A stretch of 64,000 nt of DNA from positions 13,578,001 to 13,642,000 of the forward strand of contig OX637344.1 of the NCBI GenBank assembly GCA_951799405.1. The letters are read 5' to 3'. Below, piece by piece: positions 30,063 through 43,165 of the stretch. The translations under genes and the position numbers were made by a program. The number at the start of each line of letters is the position of its first letter. Position 1 is the stretch's first letter. The stretch comes from Agapetus fuscipes (Eukaryota; Arthropoda; Insecta; Trichoptera; Glossosomatidae). The notes under the pieces are model-generated. The model did no database searches. It was not told where the DNA came from and was given only the letters and a program-made list of their open reading frames with translations.

Positions 30063-30172
30063 GCATGACCAGTTTCGGGAGAGGTACCAGTACCACAATG
30101 AGTACCACCCATCTTCAGGTGTAAATAGATGGGAGGGGAGGTACTGCTTCTCCCAAAACTGGCTGTGCATAC
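30063..30172. repeat. foldback with CAGTTTCGGGAG / CATCTTCAGG motifs
   Basis: GCATGACCAGTTTCGGGAGA pairs imperfectly with CTTCTCCCAAAACTGGCTGT, and CATCTTCAGGTGTAAATAG lies between. Layout resembles families whose ends combine a GAAAC-type motif with CATCTTCAG. Confidence 0.5.
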
Positions 30173-30629
30173 CCATTTTAACAAATTGTATTTTTTATTT
30201 TATATCTATAAAAATGAACTTTCACAAAGTATTATGTTTTGTGAAGAGAGATTTTCTGTTTTTTCTCGTCAATGTGAATGATCACGCAATGGCTATCATA
30301 AAGTAAGCATTTAATCTAATAAAATATACTAGAGGATAAAGTGTTACCACAACACAATAAAATTCGAATTTATCTCAAACAATGTGTATACCTACCTGCG
30401 TATTAAAGACGGGCGATATGAGGACGACGTTTAAGTATAGAATAATGTGTATTTCCTGTGACAATATGTTAAACTTATAGATAACACCATCTATGGGAGA
30501 CTTGGGTAATTATGGACAAATATTGTTTATTATTTAGAAAATCTTTATATGAAGTTTTATTCTTGCTTTGCTTCTTTATTTATGAATTAAGTTAAGATGT
30601 TAAATGTAACTCACTTTATAGCATCCCCG

Positions 30630-30850
30630 TTGTAAATCTGTCACCTTTCCGCTAGGAGTGGCCAAAGCTTCTGCGGAGTTGCCTCCACTTGTTCCTATAC
30701 CTGCAAACCTCTTTTCAATTCCTTCAAAACACCCATTGCCTATTTTAAAAATTGACATTCTTTACCTTCACTACATATAATTTGATCAAGGCGTACTTTT
30801 CCTGATCTTCTTTTACCTCTTTTCCCTTTGTCAAGTTGTGATAGGTTGAT
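30630..30850 (-). mobile_element. decayed RTE-like LINE 3' fragment
   Basis: Contains the CTTTCCGCTAGGAGTGGCC and GTTGCCTCCACTTGTTCC landmarks. On the minus strand it retains a GKRGKRRSGKVRLDQI-like piece matching the C-terminal GKRGRGRPRKQWIDQI of the intact element. Confidence 0.55.
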
Positions 30851-32134
30851 TGATATCCACAACAATCCAAAAATAGAATAAAATGTTTTACTATTTTTAA
30901 ATATTTTATTTTCATTTGCTTCTTTGAACATCTGCTCATCGGAAGTACGAAAAGTTACAAGTTGTAAATGTATATTTTACATGTTATTGTGAATTTATTA
31001 TAATTTTTGTATATATTGTGAGTTGCACGAGAAACGTTTTTATGAATTTTATTATTATCCCTATTATTCCCTGTTGGCAGCACCTAGAGTCCTACGCTGC
31101 ACACAGCACTAATTGTTTATATTGTTTTTTTTATATAACCATACTTACCCAGTTTCTCTTTTAAAAAAAATTTAAACTATTTCATATTCAACTCGCCTAG
31201 TTAATTATATAGTATGCATTTACTGTTAGGTATTTTTCAATCTGCCATGTTTGTTTTTAGTCTATGGTTCCGCCGGAACTCTAAAGTTGAATGTGTGTTC
31301 CAAAATGTAAATGTTAAACAATGTTCCAAGTGTAAAGATTTTGTATTCTCTATGGCCGCAATGTTTTTGTCGATACAAAAGCTGAAAGAGAAAAATACAA
31401 AAATAAAATAAATATCAACGAAGCTTAGATACAGAATGTGTAGATGTAAGTTTATATATGTCTATTTTATTACATAACCAAGATAATATGGAGTAACTCC
31501 TCAACATAAAAAGTAAGCTAATTACATGATCTTTTCAGAATTCATATATCGGGACTTGAAACTTTTCTCTGTATGCTTCAACGTGCTATTGATGCAATAA
31601 CAGTTTTACATACTAATAAATCTCATATTATTTGTTGAGTCCTGGCCGGAATGTAATGCATTATTTGTGATATTAGACATCTTTCTTTCAGTATGACTTA
31701 TATGCTTTTCCATTTGATTCAATGACTAGGAACAAAAAATAATGAAAAGAGAACTAAAGAACCAGTAAAGAAGGATTGGAGTGCCCTGCAGTCTCTTCTA
31801 TCGGTACAATTGTACCGATTTGTTTGTAAATTGCAATTTTGCATTTCTTTGGGAGTGTTTTGCAGCGTAATTTGTAAACTTATACATTTCAAGACTGAAT
31901 TTGCTGCTGTCGCTGTAACCGACGCCTGATCGGAACTTCTAAATTATGTAAGGATACAAAATATGTAGGAGGATGCTTGGGAAGCGATGAGAGATGTCTT
32001 CTCCGTGTAGAATTCCCTAAAACTATTGAACAAAGAATGTGCTGGTCTTTTTTATATTGATTTATACGTTAAGCATGGTCGTCATGAACGGCCTAGGAGA
32101 CCTTAGACTTGCTACCGACTTCTGTAAGTCCATC

Positions 32135-32210
32135 GTTGATGATGATGATTTAATATAGCGCCGTTTCGTGAAGATTGTCACTCCAAGGGCGCTTTCTGTG
32201 CGATCACTGC
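32135..32210 (-). mobile_element. 3' tail of the same CR1/L2-like LINE
   Basis: Reverse complement of the tail at 56590-56669: GATGATGATGATTTAATATA, then GCGCCGTTTCGTGAAGATTG and CACTCCAAGGGCGC. This confirms the ATC-type tail as the family's 3' end. Confidence 0.65.
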
Positions 32211-32247
32211 GAAGTAGTTCCGTTGTTCATTTATAACTAATTCAACA

Positions 32248-32488
32248 TCAGGCTGATTTATTTGGTGAGCACTGTTTTTGTAAATCACACCTCAAGAGCC
32301 CTCTGTAAGCTTATTCGTCTCTACAGAGCATCAACTCGAAGCGCTGTAAGCCTGGATGTGAACATTTTTGATAAAATAAATCAATGAATTTTTCAACTCA
32401 GCGTATCTAAAGTCAATTTTTTTTTGCTTCGTCGCAATCAAACTCATTCACTTCTGATTTTGGGTCCGAAGCGTTAACCACTAGTAGT
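32248..32488 (-). mobile_element. SINE-A copy, degraded
   Basis: The 3' half is recognisable (GGCTGATTTATTTGGTGAGC, CACACCTCAAGAGCCCTCTG). The body and tRNA head are heavily mutated. Confidence 0.65.
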
Positions 32489-32489
32489 A

Positions 32490-35440
32490 ATGTAGGAAAA
32501 AGACTTGCACATTCATGCTCACTCCAACATTTCTAGTAGGGAAAAGTGATTGAGGTATTTAATTTAAAAAATGTTGCTAAATGTGTGTCCAATTAGAATG
32601 AATAATACCAATATATAGTTATTAATTGATAAAATAAATTAGTTGATAAACTTCATATCTCTCAATATGTGTAAAAGTGTAATTAAAAATAATATATTAT
32701 TAAAGACGTCTAGTTTTACCAACTTGACCAAAATTAATGAATTTAAATTAGAATTACGGTTGTTAGATATTCTTTACAGAATTACAGAATGGATTTTACT
32801 AACCGTAGTCTAGAGAATAACGGGTTTCTCAATGATGCGTCGAGTTGTAGCTTTGATCTCGGGCGGCAACTCTTCAGACAGTTAAATGTGTACTTCCTGG
32901 TGATGTCAGATACAGATCTGATGTAATGTTACGAAGCCCAATCCCTCCACCATGGTTCGTAAAATCTGATTTTTAATTCTATATGAAATAGATCAAAACT
33001 GTTTTTAAAACCACGTCTAGCCAAATTGTTAGGTACAAGCCTTGTTAGTGCAACACCTAGTTGAATTATAAACATCTATTTGACCGTTAGATGCATCCTG
33101 TGTGCATATTGTAAATGCAAATGTGCATATTTTGATTTCAAACCTTTTATTTAATTATAATTATTAAGAGCAATGCAGCTGGCAAATTTATTTCTGTACC
33201 CTTAAAAAACTGGTCTCTTTATAAACAGATAGAAACCTATAAATGTTTTGTGTTTAATAATGGATTCTAGACAATGTTCCAAATCTGATTATTTCTGAGC
33301 GGGCAAACATTACATTGATAAGGGTCATTAACCATCAAGAACAAAATAATTATTAGCTCTTTCCTTTGCAACCCAGCTATGTGACATCAAAATTTGTCTG
33401 CCTTTGTCATTTGTGTCAACTCTATTCAATTGACTACCCTAATACATCCATTAGTGGATCAAAATTATTGTATGTATGCGTCAGTATAGAGATTGGAACC
33501 TGTGATGTCGCAGCAAAATATAAAGGCATTTTCAGTCGGTTCAGGTAGGTCAGCAATTGACCATTTTTTGCAAAGACGAAATATAAAAATGTGTTAGCTA
33601 GGTGATTGTAAAAATTCATAACAAATATCCAAATTCTTAATTTTAGGATTGAAAAGAATTCTCTGTTTGAACTGCTTTGTAAAGTTAAAACAATCTGTAT
33701 TTTTATTAATTGTACTTTTAATTTTTGTCTTTTAATTTTTGTAAGCATCTCAATAATTTGGCTTTTTATAGGGCATTCATTTTAGTGCAAATATTTTAAA
33801 AATCTTGCCCCATTTATGAATTAAATAATAAGAAATGATAATATACTTGGAAAGATATTGAAAGCAAAGCATGAGTTTTTTTAGAAAGGTGCCATTAGCA
33901 AAAAAAAAAATCATTTTCAAATTCTAAAAACTTTATAAAATGAAATACCTAAAATGTGATATCGGATTGGCAATCATAGGAAGTGATTATATTCTTAGAT
34001 TTGGGAAATGTTGAATGACCTGCTTTTGTTCAAAATTTATCAATGCAATAACTGGTTTTATTAGACAATGTTTAGAGATTTTGGAAGTATCAAAAATTGT
34101 GTAAATTTCTTATAAAAAGACATAATAATAGGCAGGGCAAAATTTGATGAAGCAAGTAGTATTTGATTTTCAGAAGTGCAATAATTGTTTGCAATTTATT
34201 TAAAAAAAAACTGATTGTATTTTGAAGGTAGGATGACTTAATTACAAATGTAAATGAAACTCGATTGATGCTCTAAAAAAAAAAGTCCAAAGAAACAAAA
34301 CATTTGAATAGCTGAATTTTCAACGTGTACCAATTTTTAAACCAATGCTGATATATCCTAGTAATTTATTTTCTACCGAATTCTAAATAAGTGTAAAATT
34401 AAAATAGATTTATTTTTCCATGTCTATTTAACAATCTGTAATAACGATAGCAGTATATTTTATACGGGGCTTTCAAATTTCACAGCCTACTTCAGCCTAT
34501 GTCATATCTTTGGTGAAAATAGAAAAATAAATCACCAAAGAAATGGGGATCGTAAGAATCTACTATGTCTAATTTTTCATCCAAGTGTTACTAAATTATC
34601 CTACTTAAATAATAATAAATATGTAATCTTATTAAGTGAAATGTGAATTTGCAGTACATTTGAAATGTATTGCTTTGAAATGCTCTGGATTTTTCTACTA
34701 AAATATCAATAGATCTAAGGATTTCTTCAAAAAATTATATATCTGTGTCATATGTATATTGATATAATATAGCCTTTGATGGATATGCGATGTTGAGTTT
34801 GTGCTTTTAGTTAAAAATTTGTAGGAAATGTGTCGTGTAGTAATGTGCCGAGTCCGGATAAATATGTCGAGCTAAATTACAGTACATATGTTGAGTTTTG
34901 GTAAATTCTTTGTATTGTGGTTAATGCAACAAGTCATGATGAATGTGATAGACATGTCAAAATTCGTTAAATGTGTCGAGCTATGGGTAAATGTGCCGAT
35001 CTGGATAAATAAGTTGAATTCGAGGTAACACGTACGGGCACAACACATTTGCTAAGTTTGGGTAAATAGATTGAGTTGTGGTAAATGCATCACGTCACGT
35101 TGAATGAGATATACGTATCAAGTCGTAGCGAATGTGTCGAGTTGCATTAAATGTGTCAAGTTATGGTAAATGTTCATAAAAATTAGGGAATTATTCTTAA
35201 AACTGTTTGGCAGACATGCTACTGGATTGTTTAGATAAAATAATTTGTGTATAAAATTTGAATTGTATATTCAATCGTGGGTGTTATCCTGTATCAATTT
35301 GTCCATTATTCTTAATTAGAGATTCCAAATTTAAAAAAATGTTACTTATTAAAATATTGATCATTGTAACATACACCAATCAAAACAAATAAAAAAAATT
35401 GCCTTTTTTCCAACTGAACCCAGTTAAATGAATAAGTAAA
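32490..35440. other. AT-rich desert, no gene
   Basis: Apart from the degenerate 20-bp repeat at 34830-35172 nothing structured was recognised. ORFs are at chance length for this composition. Confidence 0.5.
34830..35172. repeat. degenerate tandem repeat, unit about 20 bp (AAATGTGTCGAGTT)
   Basis: TAAATGTGTCGAGCTATGGG, TAAATGTGCCGATCTGG, GAATGTGTCGAGTTGCAT and TAAATGTGTCAAGTTATGG-like units recur at roughly 20-bp spacing. Old and diverged. Confidence 0.55.
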
Positions 35441-35443
35441 ATT

Positions 35444-35656
35444 CAGGCTGATTGATTTGATGAGCGCTGTTTCTGTGTAAATCACACGTCAAGAACTCTC
35501 CACATGCTTGGTGGTCGCCATTCACCGCCAACTTTGGAGGCAAGACCCATATGTAATTGGTCTTTTGTTTTTCAACACATGTTGTTTTTTTCCACTGGGA
35601 ATCGATCCCACTATATTAGGAATCTGTAGCATTAACCACGAAATTACAACCGGTCG
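35444..35656 (-). mobile_element. SINE-A copy, internally shortened
   Basis: GATTGATTTGATGAGCGCTG start, shortened middle, and head remnant GGGAATCGATCCCACTAT to ACAACCGGTCG. Confidence 0.7.
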
Positions 35657-36356
35657 TAGATAAATAATTTATGAGTATTCAGATCACACTTAACTTATTT
35701 AGCAGTAAAACAGCGACATATGTCAAATGTGCCGAGTAGTTACTATTCTTAACTCTGCCCATTTGACAGACATTAAATAATGGGTACATATCACATTTAA
35801 ATTGATTTATTTCTTGTCTGTATCTATTTGTAAAGATGGTGGTCAATATTTTAGTCGGCTAACGTTTGTCTTATAAAGTTTTGATCATAAACGAATCTCT
35901 TTAAACATGTGTTTAGCACTCTATGCCTAGGGAAAGGGTCTACCAATGTTTGACACCAATAGATATTTAAACTAACCATTGTGATGGGGCGGGAAGGAAA
36001 TGTGACAATTAGATAAATGAATTGTGGGATATGTAGAAAGTGAATTATTTGCGGGAACAATGTGTGTGAAGTGTGGCGAGTATTTGATGAAATACAATAT
36101 AACACTATTTTATAATCTCTATATGAAATCCTTCGGTGGCTATTATTCAAACGTGTTTATAAGTTGTATTTGTAAGTGTTCAAAGTCTCATTCAAAAAAA
36201 TTATACGTCATAATATCAAATAATAAGGCATATTTTACATTTTACATTTTTTTGTTTTACAGTAGCTGACGTGATGCCAATGAATGTAATAGTTAATTCT
36301 GAATTGTTCAATGGAAGAAGATGGAAAGTAATTTAAAAAACTATTGTTCACTTTAA

Positions 36357-36422
36357 AGCCACCTGCAACTCTTGCTGACACTACCTGAAAAAGGAGTGAA
36401 ATTGGCAAGAGTGAACCATTTT
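36357..36422 (-). repeat. family C fragment
   Basis: CCACCTGCAACTCTTGCTGA and AAATTGGCAAGAGTGAACCA only. Confidence 0.5.
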
Positions 36423-37189
36423 GTATGGAATTGAAAACCAGATTTTACAAATTGTGGTGTAGAGAAGAACGGGCTTCTTCGCGTGTCATGCCTCTTTAGT
36501 GTAAAAGAGACATTGGATACAACTCCAATGAAATGTTGAGAAATCAGCTTTTTTCTACTCCAGTTTTTTTCAAGTCTTTCAAGTCTACATGACAAAGTGA
36601 ACCAAGTGTTTATCATGCAAAGCCATGTTTAAAAGCACAAAATTCAAATGTGTATAACCATGTTAAAACTCAAGCGCATTGTATTTTTTTAGTATTCTAA
36701 AATTTTGTATTGAAACGAAAAGGCTTGAAGAATGAGTTTGAGTAGAAGTGAACGTGTAAACTGTCCTTTCTTTACGTAATAATTGTAGCTGTTAATCTCC
36801 TAACTAGCGCTAGTTGTCGGCTAGATTTCCCTTGCTTTACCTAACGAGGCGTATTATATAGTCACCTTGAGAGTTACTGTCGTTCTTATGATGAAGATTT
36901 TGCGTAAAGTGATCAGTGTGATAGATTAATTAATATTTTAGATTAAATGTTGTTACTGCAGTACTAGGTAGTCATAGTTGCATTACCATATCTTACAGAC
37001 TATAAGGCGTACATTCACTTTTAACCATTTCTTACTCAAACCCTCCTCGTACCTGTCCTGGATGTGTGTGTCAGAAAGACTCACAGCCCATGGATGCTCA
37101 TACAAAGCCTTATTTTTTTTAGAAGGCTTCCAGTGAAATTAAAAGCATCGGTACGACTAAACAAAAACCTCTTGATCAGAGGCGTGCCC

Positions 37190-38040
37190 TCTATAGAAAT
37201 ACAAGGCCCGTGTTCGGGGAGTTCATTTGAGCACTGTGAGCGCTTACAGTAAAAATCATGGTGAGGGAGCTTGGTTACAAAACACGCCGAACGATCGTAA
37301 AAAAACTTCATATGTCAACCAGACAGCAGCTGTCAAAGCTCGGCAGAATGGATGTAGGTTTATCCCAAAATGCATTATTGAGTCATGATTCTGATAATTT
37401 GAGTTATTGAAGTGCTTTTGATGGCTCAAATCCATTAATTAACATTAATAATTGTGGCTAATGTTTGTGTTATTGAGGTTAGCTGTCAACTGTCAGTGGA
37501 ACAGTGTGAGCCAGTCATGTGAAGTTAGGAACGCTTACGCCGATCCACATTTACTAAGGCCGTGTTCGGGGAGCTAGCTTGAGCACTTTGAACACTTACA
37601 GTAAAAATTAGCTCGATCGCAAACCTCCCGAACGATAAAAAGTGAATTTCATATGTCAACCAGACAGCAGCTGTCAAAGCTCGGCAGAACGGATGCAGAT
37701 TTATCTTAAAACGCATTATTGAGCCATGATTCTAATATTTCCAGCAGAATATTCAATTATTGAAGAGCTTTTGATATCTCGAATCCATTATTTAACATTA
37801 ATAATTGTGTCTAATATTCGTGTTGTTGAGGTTAGCTGTCAACTGTCAGTGGAACGGTATGAACCATTGGTGTGAAGTTAGGAACGCTTAAGCCGACCCA
37901 CCTTCGCAAAAAAGCGAAAATAGCGAACGGCCGAGGTGTCGTGCGTGACGTCATAGCTCATAATATTTGCTTACGATGAGCTCCCCGAACGGTGTGTGAG
38001 CGCTTGAAGCGCGCTCCCTGAACACGGCCTAGTAAGAAAA
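37190..38040. mobile_element. MITE pair with GGCCGTGTTCGGGGAG termini
   Basis: Two related stretches (from 37202 and from 37544) start GTTCGGGGAG and share CAGACAGCAGCTGTCAAAGC, GTTAGCTGTCAACTGTCAGT and GTGAAGTTAGGAACGCTTA. The second ends at GCTCCCTGAACACGGCCTAG, inverted to its start AAGGCCGTGTTCGGGGAGCT. So one complete element is preceded by a truncated copy in direct orientation. No ORF. Confidence 0.65.
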
Positions 38041-38851
38041 ATTAGTGAAAGGCCGAGCTGTCGCATCATAGTTCATAATATTTGCTCACTGAGCTGCTTG
38101 AACAGTTTGTGAGCGCTCAAAGTGCTTGAGATGCGCATCTTGAACATTCGGTTCATAACTGCCACCCAGTCCTGTCAAAACAAGTGTCAAACCCAGAATA
38201 CAAAAGTGCAGTTTATCAAAATAAAAAACATTATTTTTGTATAATTCTTGATGTTTTATTCTTATTTCTATGCTTAGAGTGTAGTCACACAGAGAGCATC
38301 TTTGTTCTCTCTTTAACTAAGAACGATTTGCATTAATCTTAGTTGCACTAATGTGATATGAGGAAGCATTATTCAAAGAGAAAGGTGCATCTTATAGTTT
38401 TGTAAAATAAGGTACATGTTTGTGTGTCCCGCTCTCACACCCTCATGAAATGTTGTGATAGACAGAGATAGAAATACTGCGGCTTAGAGTGAGAAATATA
38501 TTTGAAAACGTTATAAAATGGAAAAGTATACAAATGATTGGGATGGATTATTGTCTGTATTAGGACGTAGATATCGCTTTCTACCAAAACAGGCCTGCAT
38601 TCTGTTTTAAACTACATAACTGCAAGTAGGCGAGTTATTTACATTAACTGAACTGCAATAATTATTGTGCAGTGTAACATCTGCTGATGAAGCAGAAATT
38701 TTGGGTTTAATACTGATCAGTTTCAGAAAAATTACGATTTCATGGTTTTATCATCGTCCTTGTTGAATCTTCCTCCAAAAATGTTCAAAACCAACATTTT
38801 TGAAGCAGAAGAATTGCTCAAAAGAAGTTAACATTACTTTTGCCTTCATAT

Positions 38852-39030
38852 CAGAAGAGCTATTCTGCTAAATTCCTTACGACCCTACGAGGATAAGATA
38901 GTGATTCGTGTCAAAAATAAGGTGTAGGTACTGTGATTTTCTATCTATGGAGTTCTTTCGCAAGCGCTAGCAAGCTCCGACTTGGATTGATATCTAAAAG
39001 CGTAAGGAATTTAGCAGAATAGCGCTTCAG
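38852..39030. mobile_element. MITE of about 180 bp with 29-bp TIRs
   Basis: GAGCTATTCTGCTAAATTCC at the left is mirrored by GGAATTTAGCAGAATAGCGC at the right. No coding capacity and no clear TSD. Confidence 0.65.
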
Positions 39031-39452
39031 GATCCACTTACTTTTGTACAGTGATATTAAACTCGCCTACCTTTGCTGCAGTTATATGTGATAGTGCCTG
39101 TTTTTATAGTAGGTGATGATTCAGTACAGCGAGTGACCAATCAGTGAAAAAGACAGCTATTTTAAAACATGAAGCGACTACATGTCACTTCAAGGTTTTC
39201 TGAGCCTTGGCAAGAAGTATGTTGATTGGTTGTTTGCCGTATGACAGTGTGCTATGTAACGGTGATTGTTAAAGATGCTTTATGCATTAGCTTGGTTGTT
39301 TTGTAGGGGTAGTCTAAACGATTTGAAATTTGGAATATGATAAAAATTTTACAAGATGCAACATTGACAGTTGTGAGGCAATTTTCTTTGGCGAAAAATG
39401 ATATGAATACGGGTACGGAAATGTGGGCAAACAAATGAAACCGGGCATTTTG

Positions 39453-39702
39453 CCATCTTAAAGGTAAAAGTGAATAAGTACCTACTTATTTGAGAAATCG
39501 TGGATAAAACCTTTTATTGTGTGTAACTCCTCATAGTAAATGAACTAATTATAAGGAAGTGCTCATGACAAATTTCTAAACTACAGGATTTTCACACTTT
39601 TGTAGTGTTTTATCTTGTAGAAAATAGGAAAAGAAGAGCATTTATCTGAGAAACCCATGTTAGCTTAATATGTAACTTTTCAGTTTTACCTTTAAGGTAT
39701 GG
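39453..39702. mobile_element. MITE with CTTAAAGGTAAAA termini, copy 1
   Basis: Inverted ends ATCTTAAAGGTAAAAGTGAA and CAGTTTTACCTTTAAGGTAT. The interior CTAAACTACAGGATTTTC is shared with 50022-50262. Confidence 0.65.
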
Positions 39703-39883
39703 ATTGCACCCCGTAGAAGATGTCTTCGCTTATCCCCTTTCTCAAAAAATCTCCATTCTCATTTCCAAATCCTAACATCGGCCAAAAAACTAAACAAATA
39801 CTGCAAGTTGGTGTTCAAAGTATAATATTGCGTGATAATTATTAGTATAGTGACTTGCTAGCTGATGTAATGTGTGTGCTTAG

Positions 39884-40879
39884 GGTGACGGAATAAACCA
39901 TAACGAGGTTTACGGTGAAGTGATAAACCGTAACAAGCTTTACGTTGCAGGAATGAACCGTAGCAAGCTTTACGGCGCAGGAATGAACCGTAGCAAGGTT
40001 TACGGCGCAGGAATGAACCATAGCAAGCTTTACGGTGCAGGAATGAACCGTAGCAAGCTTTACGGGGCAAGAATGAATCGTAGCTAGCTTTACGGGGCAA
40101 GAATGAATCGTAGCAAACTTTACGGTGCAGGAATGAACCGTAGCAAGCTTTACGGTGCAGGAATGAACCGTAGCAAGCTTTACGGTGCAGGAATGAACCG
40201 TAGCAAGCTTTACGGTGCAGGAATGAACCGTAGCAAGCTTTACGGCGCAGGAATGAACCGTAGCAAGGTTTACGGCGCAGGAATTAACCGTAGCAATCTT
40301 TACGGTGCAGGAATGAACCGTAGCAAGCTTTACGGTGCAGGAATGAACCGTAGCAAGCTTTACGGTGCAGGAATGAACCGTAGCAAGGTTTACGGTGCAG
40401 GAATAAACCGTAGCAAGCTTTACGGTGCAGGAATGAACCGTAGCAAGGTTTACGGCGCAGGAATTAACCGTAGCAAGCTTTACGGTGCAGGAATGAACCG
40501 TAGCAAGCTTTACGGCGCAGGAATGAACCGTAGCAAGGTTTACGGCGCAGGAATGAACCGTAGCAAGCTTTACGGTGCAGGAATGAACCGTAGCAAGCTT
40601 TACGAGGCAAGAATGAATCGTAGCTAGCTTTACGGGGCAATAATGAATTGTAGCAAACTTTACGGTGCAGGAATGAACCGTAGCAAGCTTTACGGTGCAG
40701 GAATGAACCGTAGCAAGCTTTACGGTGCAGGAATGAACCGTAGCAAGCTTTACGGTGCAGGAATGAACCGTAGCAAGCTTTACGGTGCAGGAATGAACCG
40801 TAGCAAGCTTTACGGTGCAGGAATGAACCGTAGCAAGCTTTACGGTGCAGGAATGAACCGTAGCAAGCTTTACGGTGCA
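39884..40879. repeat. 30-bp minisatellite, about 33 copies
   Basis: Unit: GAATGAACCGTAGCAAGCTT followed by TACGGTGCAG. All units are in the same register from 39901 to 40876 with no indel. Variant units (GGTTTACGGCGCAGG, GAATTAACCG, TCGTAGCTAGC) recur with higher-order spacing: the TCGTAGCTAGC variant at about 40079 and 40619 (540 bp or 18 units), the GAATTAACCG variant at about 40281 and 40461 (180 bp). Because 30 is divisible by three, both strands are open (decapeptides MNRSKLYGAG and CTVKLATVHS). The long minus frame of 346 codons has no ATG at its start. Confidence 0.9.
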
Positions 40880-41029
40880 CACGATGGGCTATTAAAAATG
40901 CTAATGTGATGCAACAACGTCCTGTGTAAGTTGAATAACTGTGACCAAAGCATTAACTCCTATTTCAACTCAAGTGAAAGTCTCTCAATCCTTTTCTGTA
41001 ACGAACAAAAATATACTGTCAACATCTGT

Positions 41030-41105
41030 CTATAATCTAAGTTGCAGCGATATATTACATGCATTTCCACAAGCAGACACATATAAGTTCGCTCTTAAAC
41101 ATACA
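41030..41105 (-). repeat. family C fragment
   Basis: ATAATCTAAGTTGCAGCGAT tail side and AAGCAGACACATATAAGTTC. Confidence 0.55.
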
Positions 41106-42094
41106 GTTCTGTAAAAAATGTCTTAGGCCCGGTATTTTCAGCGTTAGCTTATGTGACTTTTAACTTATGAAAAAAACTACCCATACGATTGGCATAAGTG
41201 AGTCCTTTTCACTCAGTATAAAGTTGCTATCCTAACATTGAAAATACTAGACCTTAGTGACTTAGATGTGCAAATAGATATTGTTAAGTACGTCACAGTT
41301 GTTTAAATTTTCACGTTAACAAGTTATATACTGTCTTGCATACACTGATGATGGATGTGTACCTTTAATGAATTTATATTTTAATTATCAATGTAGTTTT
41401 CTGACAATAAAGCTTCTATTAACAGTGAAATTAGTTGACAGCAATTAAAAAATAATATAGCCCGCACATAAAACAGTGCAGCATTATTAAAACAATATTA
41501 AACTAGAAATGATTACTTGTAATGTATTAATTTTAATAATTTATTTAACTGATAGGGTACGGGATGCAGAATTTTTAACGGTAATATTATTAGTTTTTTT
41601 CTTAGAATAAACCTTTCTGATATAATTCTTCCTACATATTTGGTGTTTATTATTTTAGACTGGTGATAGCTTCTATATCGAGGCTTTTATATAAAGGAGC
41701 AGTAATCCCCGTACGCTTTAGATATAATTATATTTGTAAAGTAGAGCCTCAATTATCCGAGTCCACCCTTTATGCTAGGCTTGACTGAGTTCTAATCTGG
41801 TTTTACTGAGCTTACAACTCCGCTTTCTTAACGTTATGTGCGGGTGAAGCGTCAGAAAGAGATCATTTGCAAAAAGATTAATCATCTTGTAACTGCATTT
41901 AAAACTGTTAAACTTATCTGGGATAGAAATGTTAGCAGACAGTTTCTTTATAAAGAAATGGAGAGATATTTCTGCAAAAAATTGCACTCCTCAGTCATGT
42001 CAATCGATTATTTAGCATTTTTTTAATCCTTCATTTACTTGTCATACTGGTGTATCTACACATTGCATCTAGTATAGTATATTACGTTTATGCG

Positions 42095-42345
42095 TATATA
42101 ATCTATAATCTAAGTTGCAAAGATATATTAACAAACAAAATTCATATTAAATTCATGCCCACTAACATATGTGCTCTTATAAATGCTGCATGTTTGTACT
42201 TAAAAATTAAAATCCAAACCACAAATGAGCATAAACCCTGCAACTTTTTCCGACCTTCCCTGAAACAGCTGAAACAGGGGTGACATTGGCAAAGAAAACC
42301 ATTTTTTACTGTATGGGTGATCAGCCTCATACCAACATTATTAAG
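42095..42345 (-). repeat. family C copy
   Basis: TCTAAGTTGCAAAGATATAT to GGGGTGACATTGGCAAAG and CAGCCTCATACCAAC; CTGAAACAG is locally duplicated inside. Confidence 0.75.
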
Positions 42346-42793
42346 GAATTAAGTATGCAAATAACGAATACATTAAAGTGTGATCTTATCTTACAGGGTG
42401 TATGTGATAAGGTATGTATTATCCAAGGTAGTGTCGATCCACAATAACTCAGATAATTGAGGCTCTACTGTAAACAAAAAAAACCTTTGAGCTGCTTTAC
42501 AAATTCAGTGAGATACAAAATAATATGGAGACGAGCGAGTTGTCAATGTCTTTAATCAAACTTATATTATATTATATTATATTAACACTAATGAATCGGA
42601 ATGATAAATGAATTTATTACAAATGTAAGAATCTGTGTATTTATTTATTTGTTCATAATACCTGTAATAATTATTACAAAATTTACAATTTATTCCTATT
42701 TTTATACTTTTAATACAAAATGTAAAACTGCATTTTTTACCTGAATCCTTTGTGTTACCTTCAATGTCAACCCTCTCTTGTGAACACTCCCTA

Positions 42794-43165
42794 CAGGCCC
42801 GGATTAGCCCTTCTGGGGTGCGGGGAAAAGCTCGGGGACCCCAATATGCCCCCCTCTGAAAATTACTCCCTCCCCCTTCACCCCTATTTTTTCACGAAAA
42901 TGCATATCATTTCTGGAAAAAAATATGTTGAAATGTTTTCTATTCAATATTGTGTACCCCTTTGTCACTCATGCCTCATAAGAACCCCATTTTTTTTTTG
43001 TTGAAATGCATTTAAACTAATTTCTATGAAGTCTGTAATTGGGGGGCTCATTGGTCACAAATGCCCGCAAAGACCTGGGCACTGAAAAAAAAATTATGAG
43101 TTTTGTTGGCCCTTTGGGGGCCCTAATTCGGTCACATCGCTCGAACCGCCCTTAATCCGGGCCTG
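42794..43165. mobile_element. hAT MITE, 372 bp, with 8-bp TSD
   Basis: CAGGCCCGGATTAGC and the complement of TTAATCCGGGCCTG are the TIRs. ACTCCCTA (42786-42793) and ACTCCCTT (43166-43173) are a 7/8 target duplication. G/C-runs inside, no ORF. Confidence 0.8.

Noticed and set aside
36353..36616. 87-codon minus-strand ORF.
   Set aside because: Its start and end lie in a family C fragment; no protein similarity recognised.
39884..40879. CRISPR-like array of 30-bp repeats.
   Set aside because: The units are contiguous without spacers and the genome is eukaryotic; it is a minisatellite.
39842..40882. 346-codon protein-coding gene on the minus strand.
   Set aside because: No ATG at the start, no non-repeat domain, no splice context. 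The open frame follows from a stop-free 30-bp unit; kept only as a finding.
42559..42590. ATATT microsatellite.
   Set aside because: Short simple repeat of common type with no further structure.
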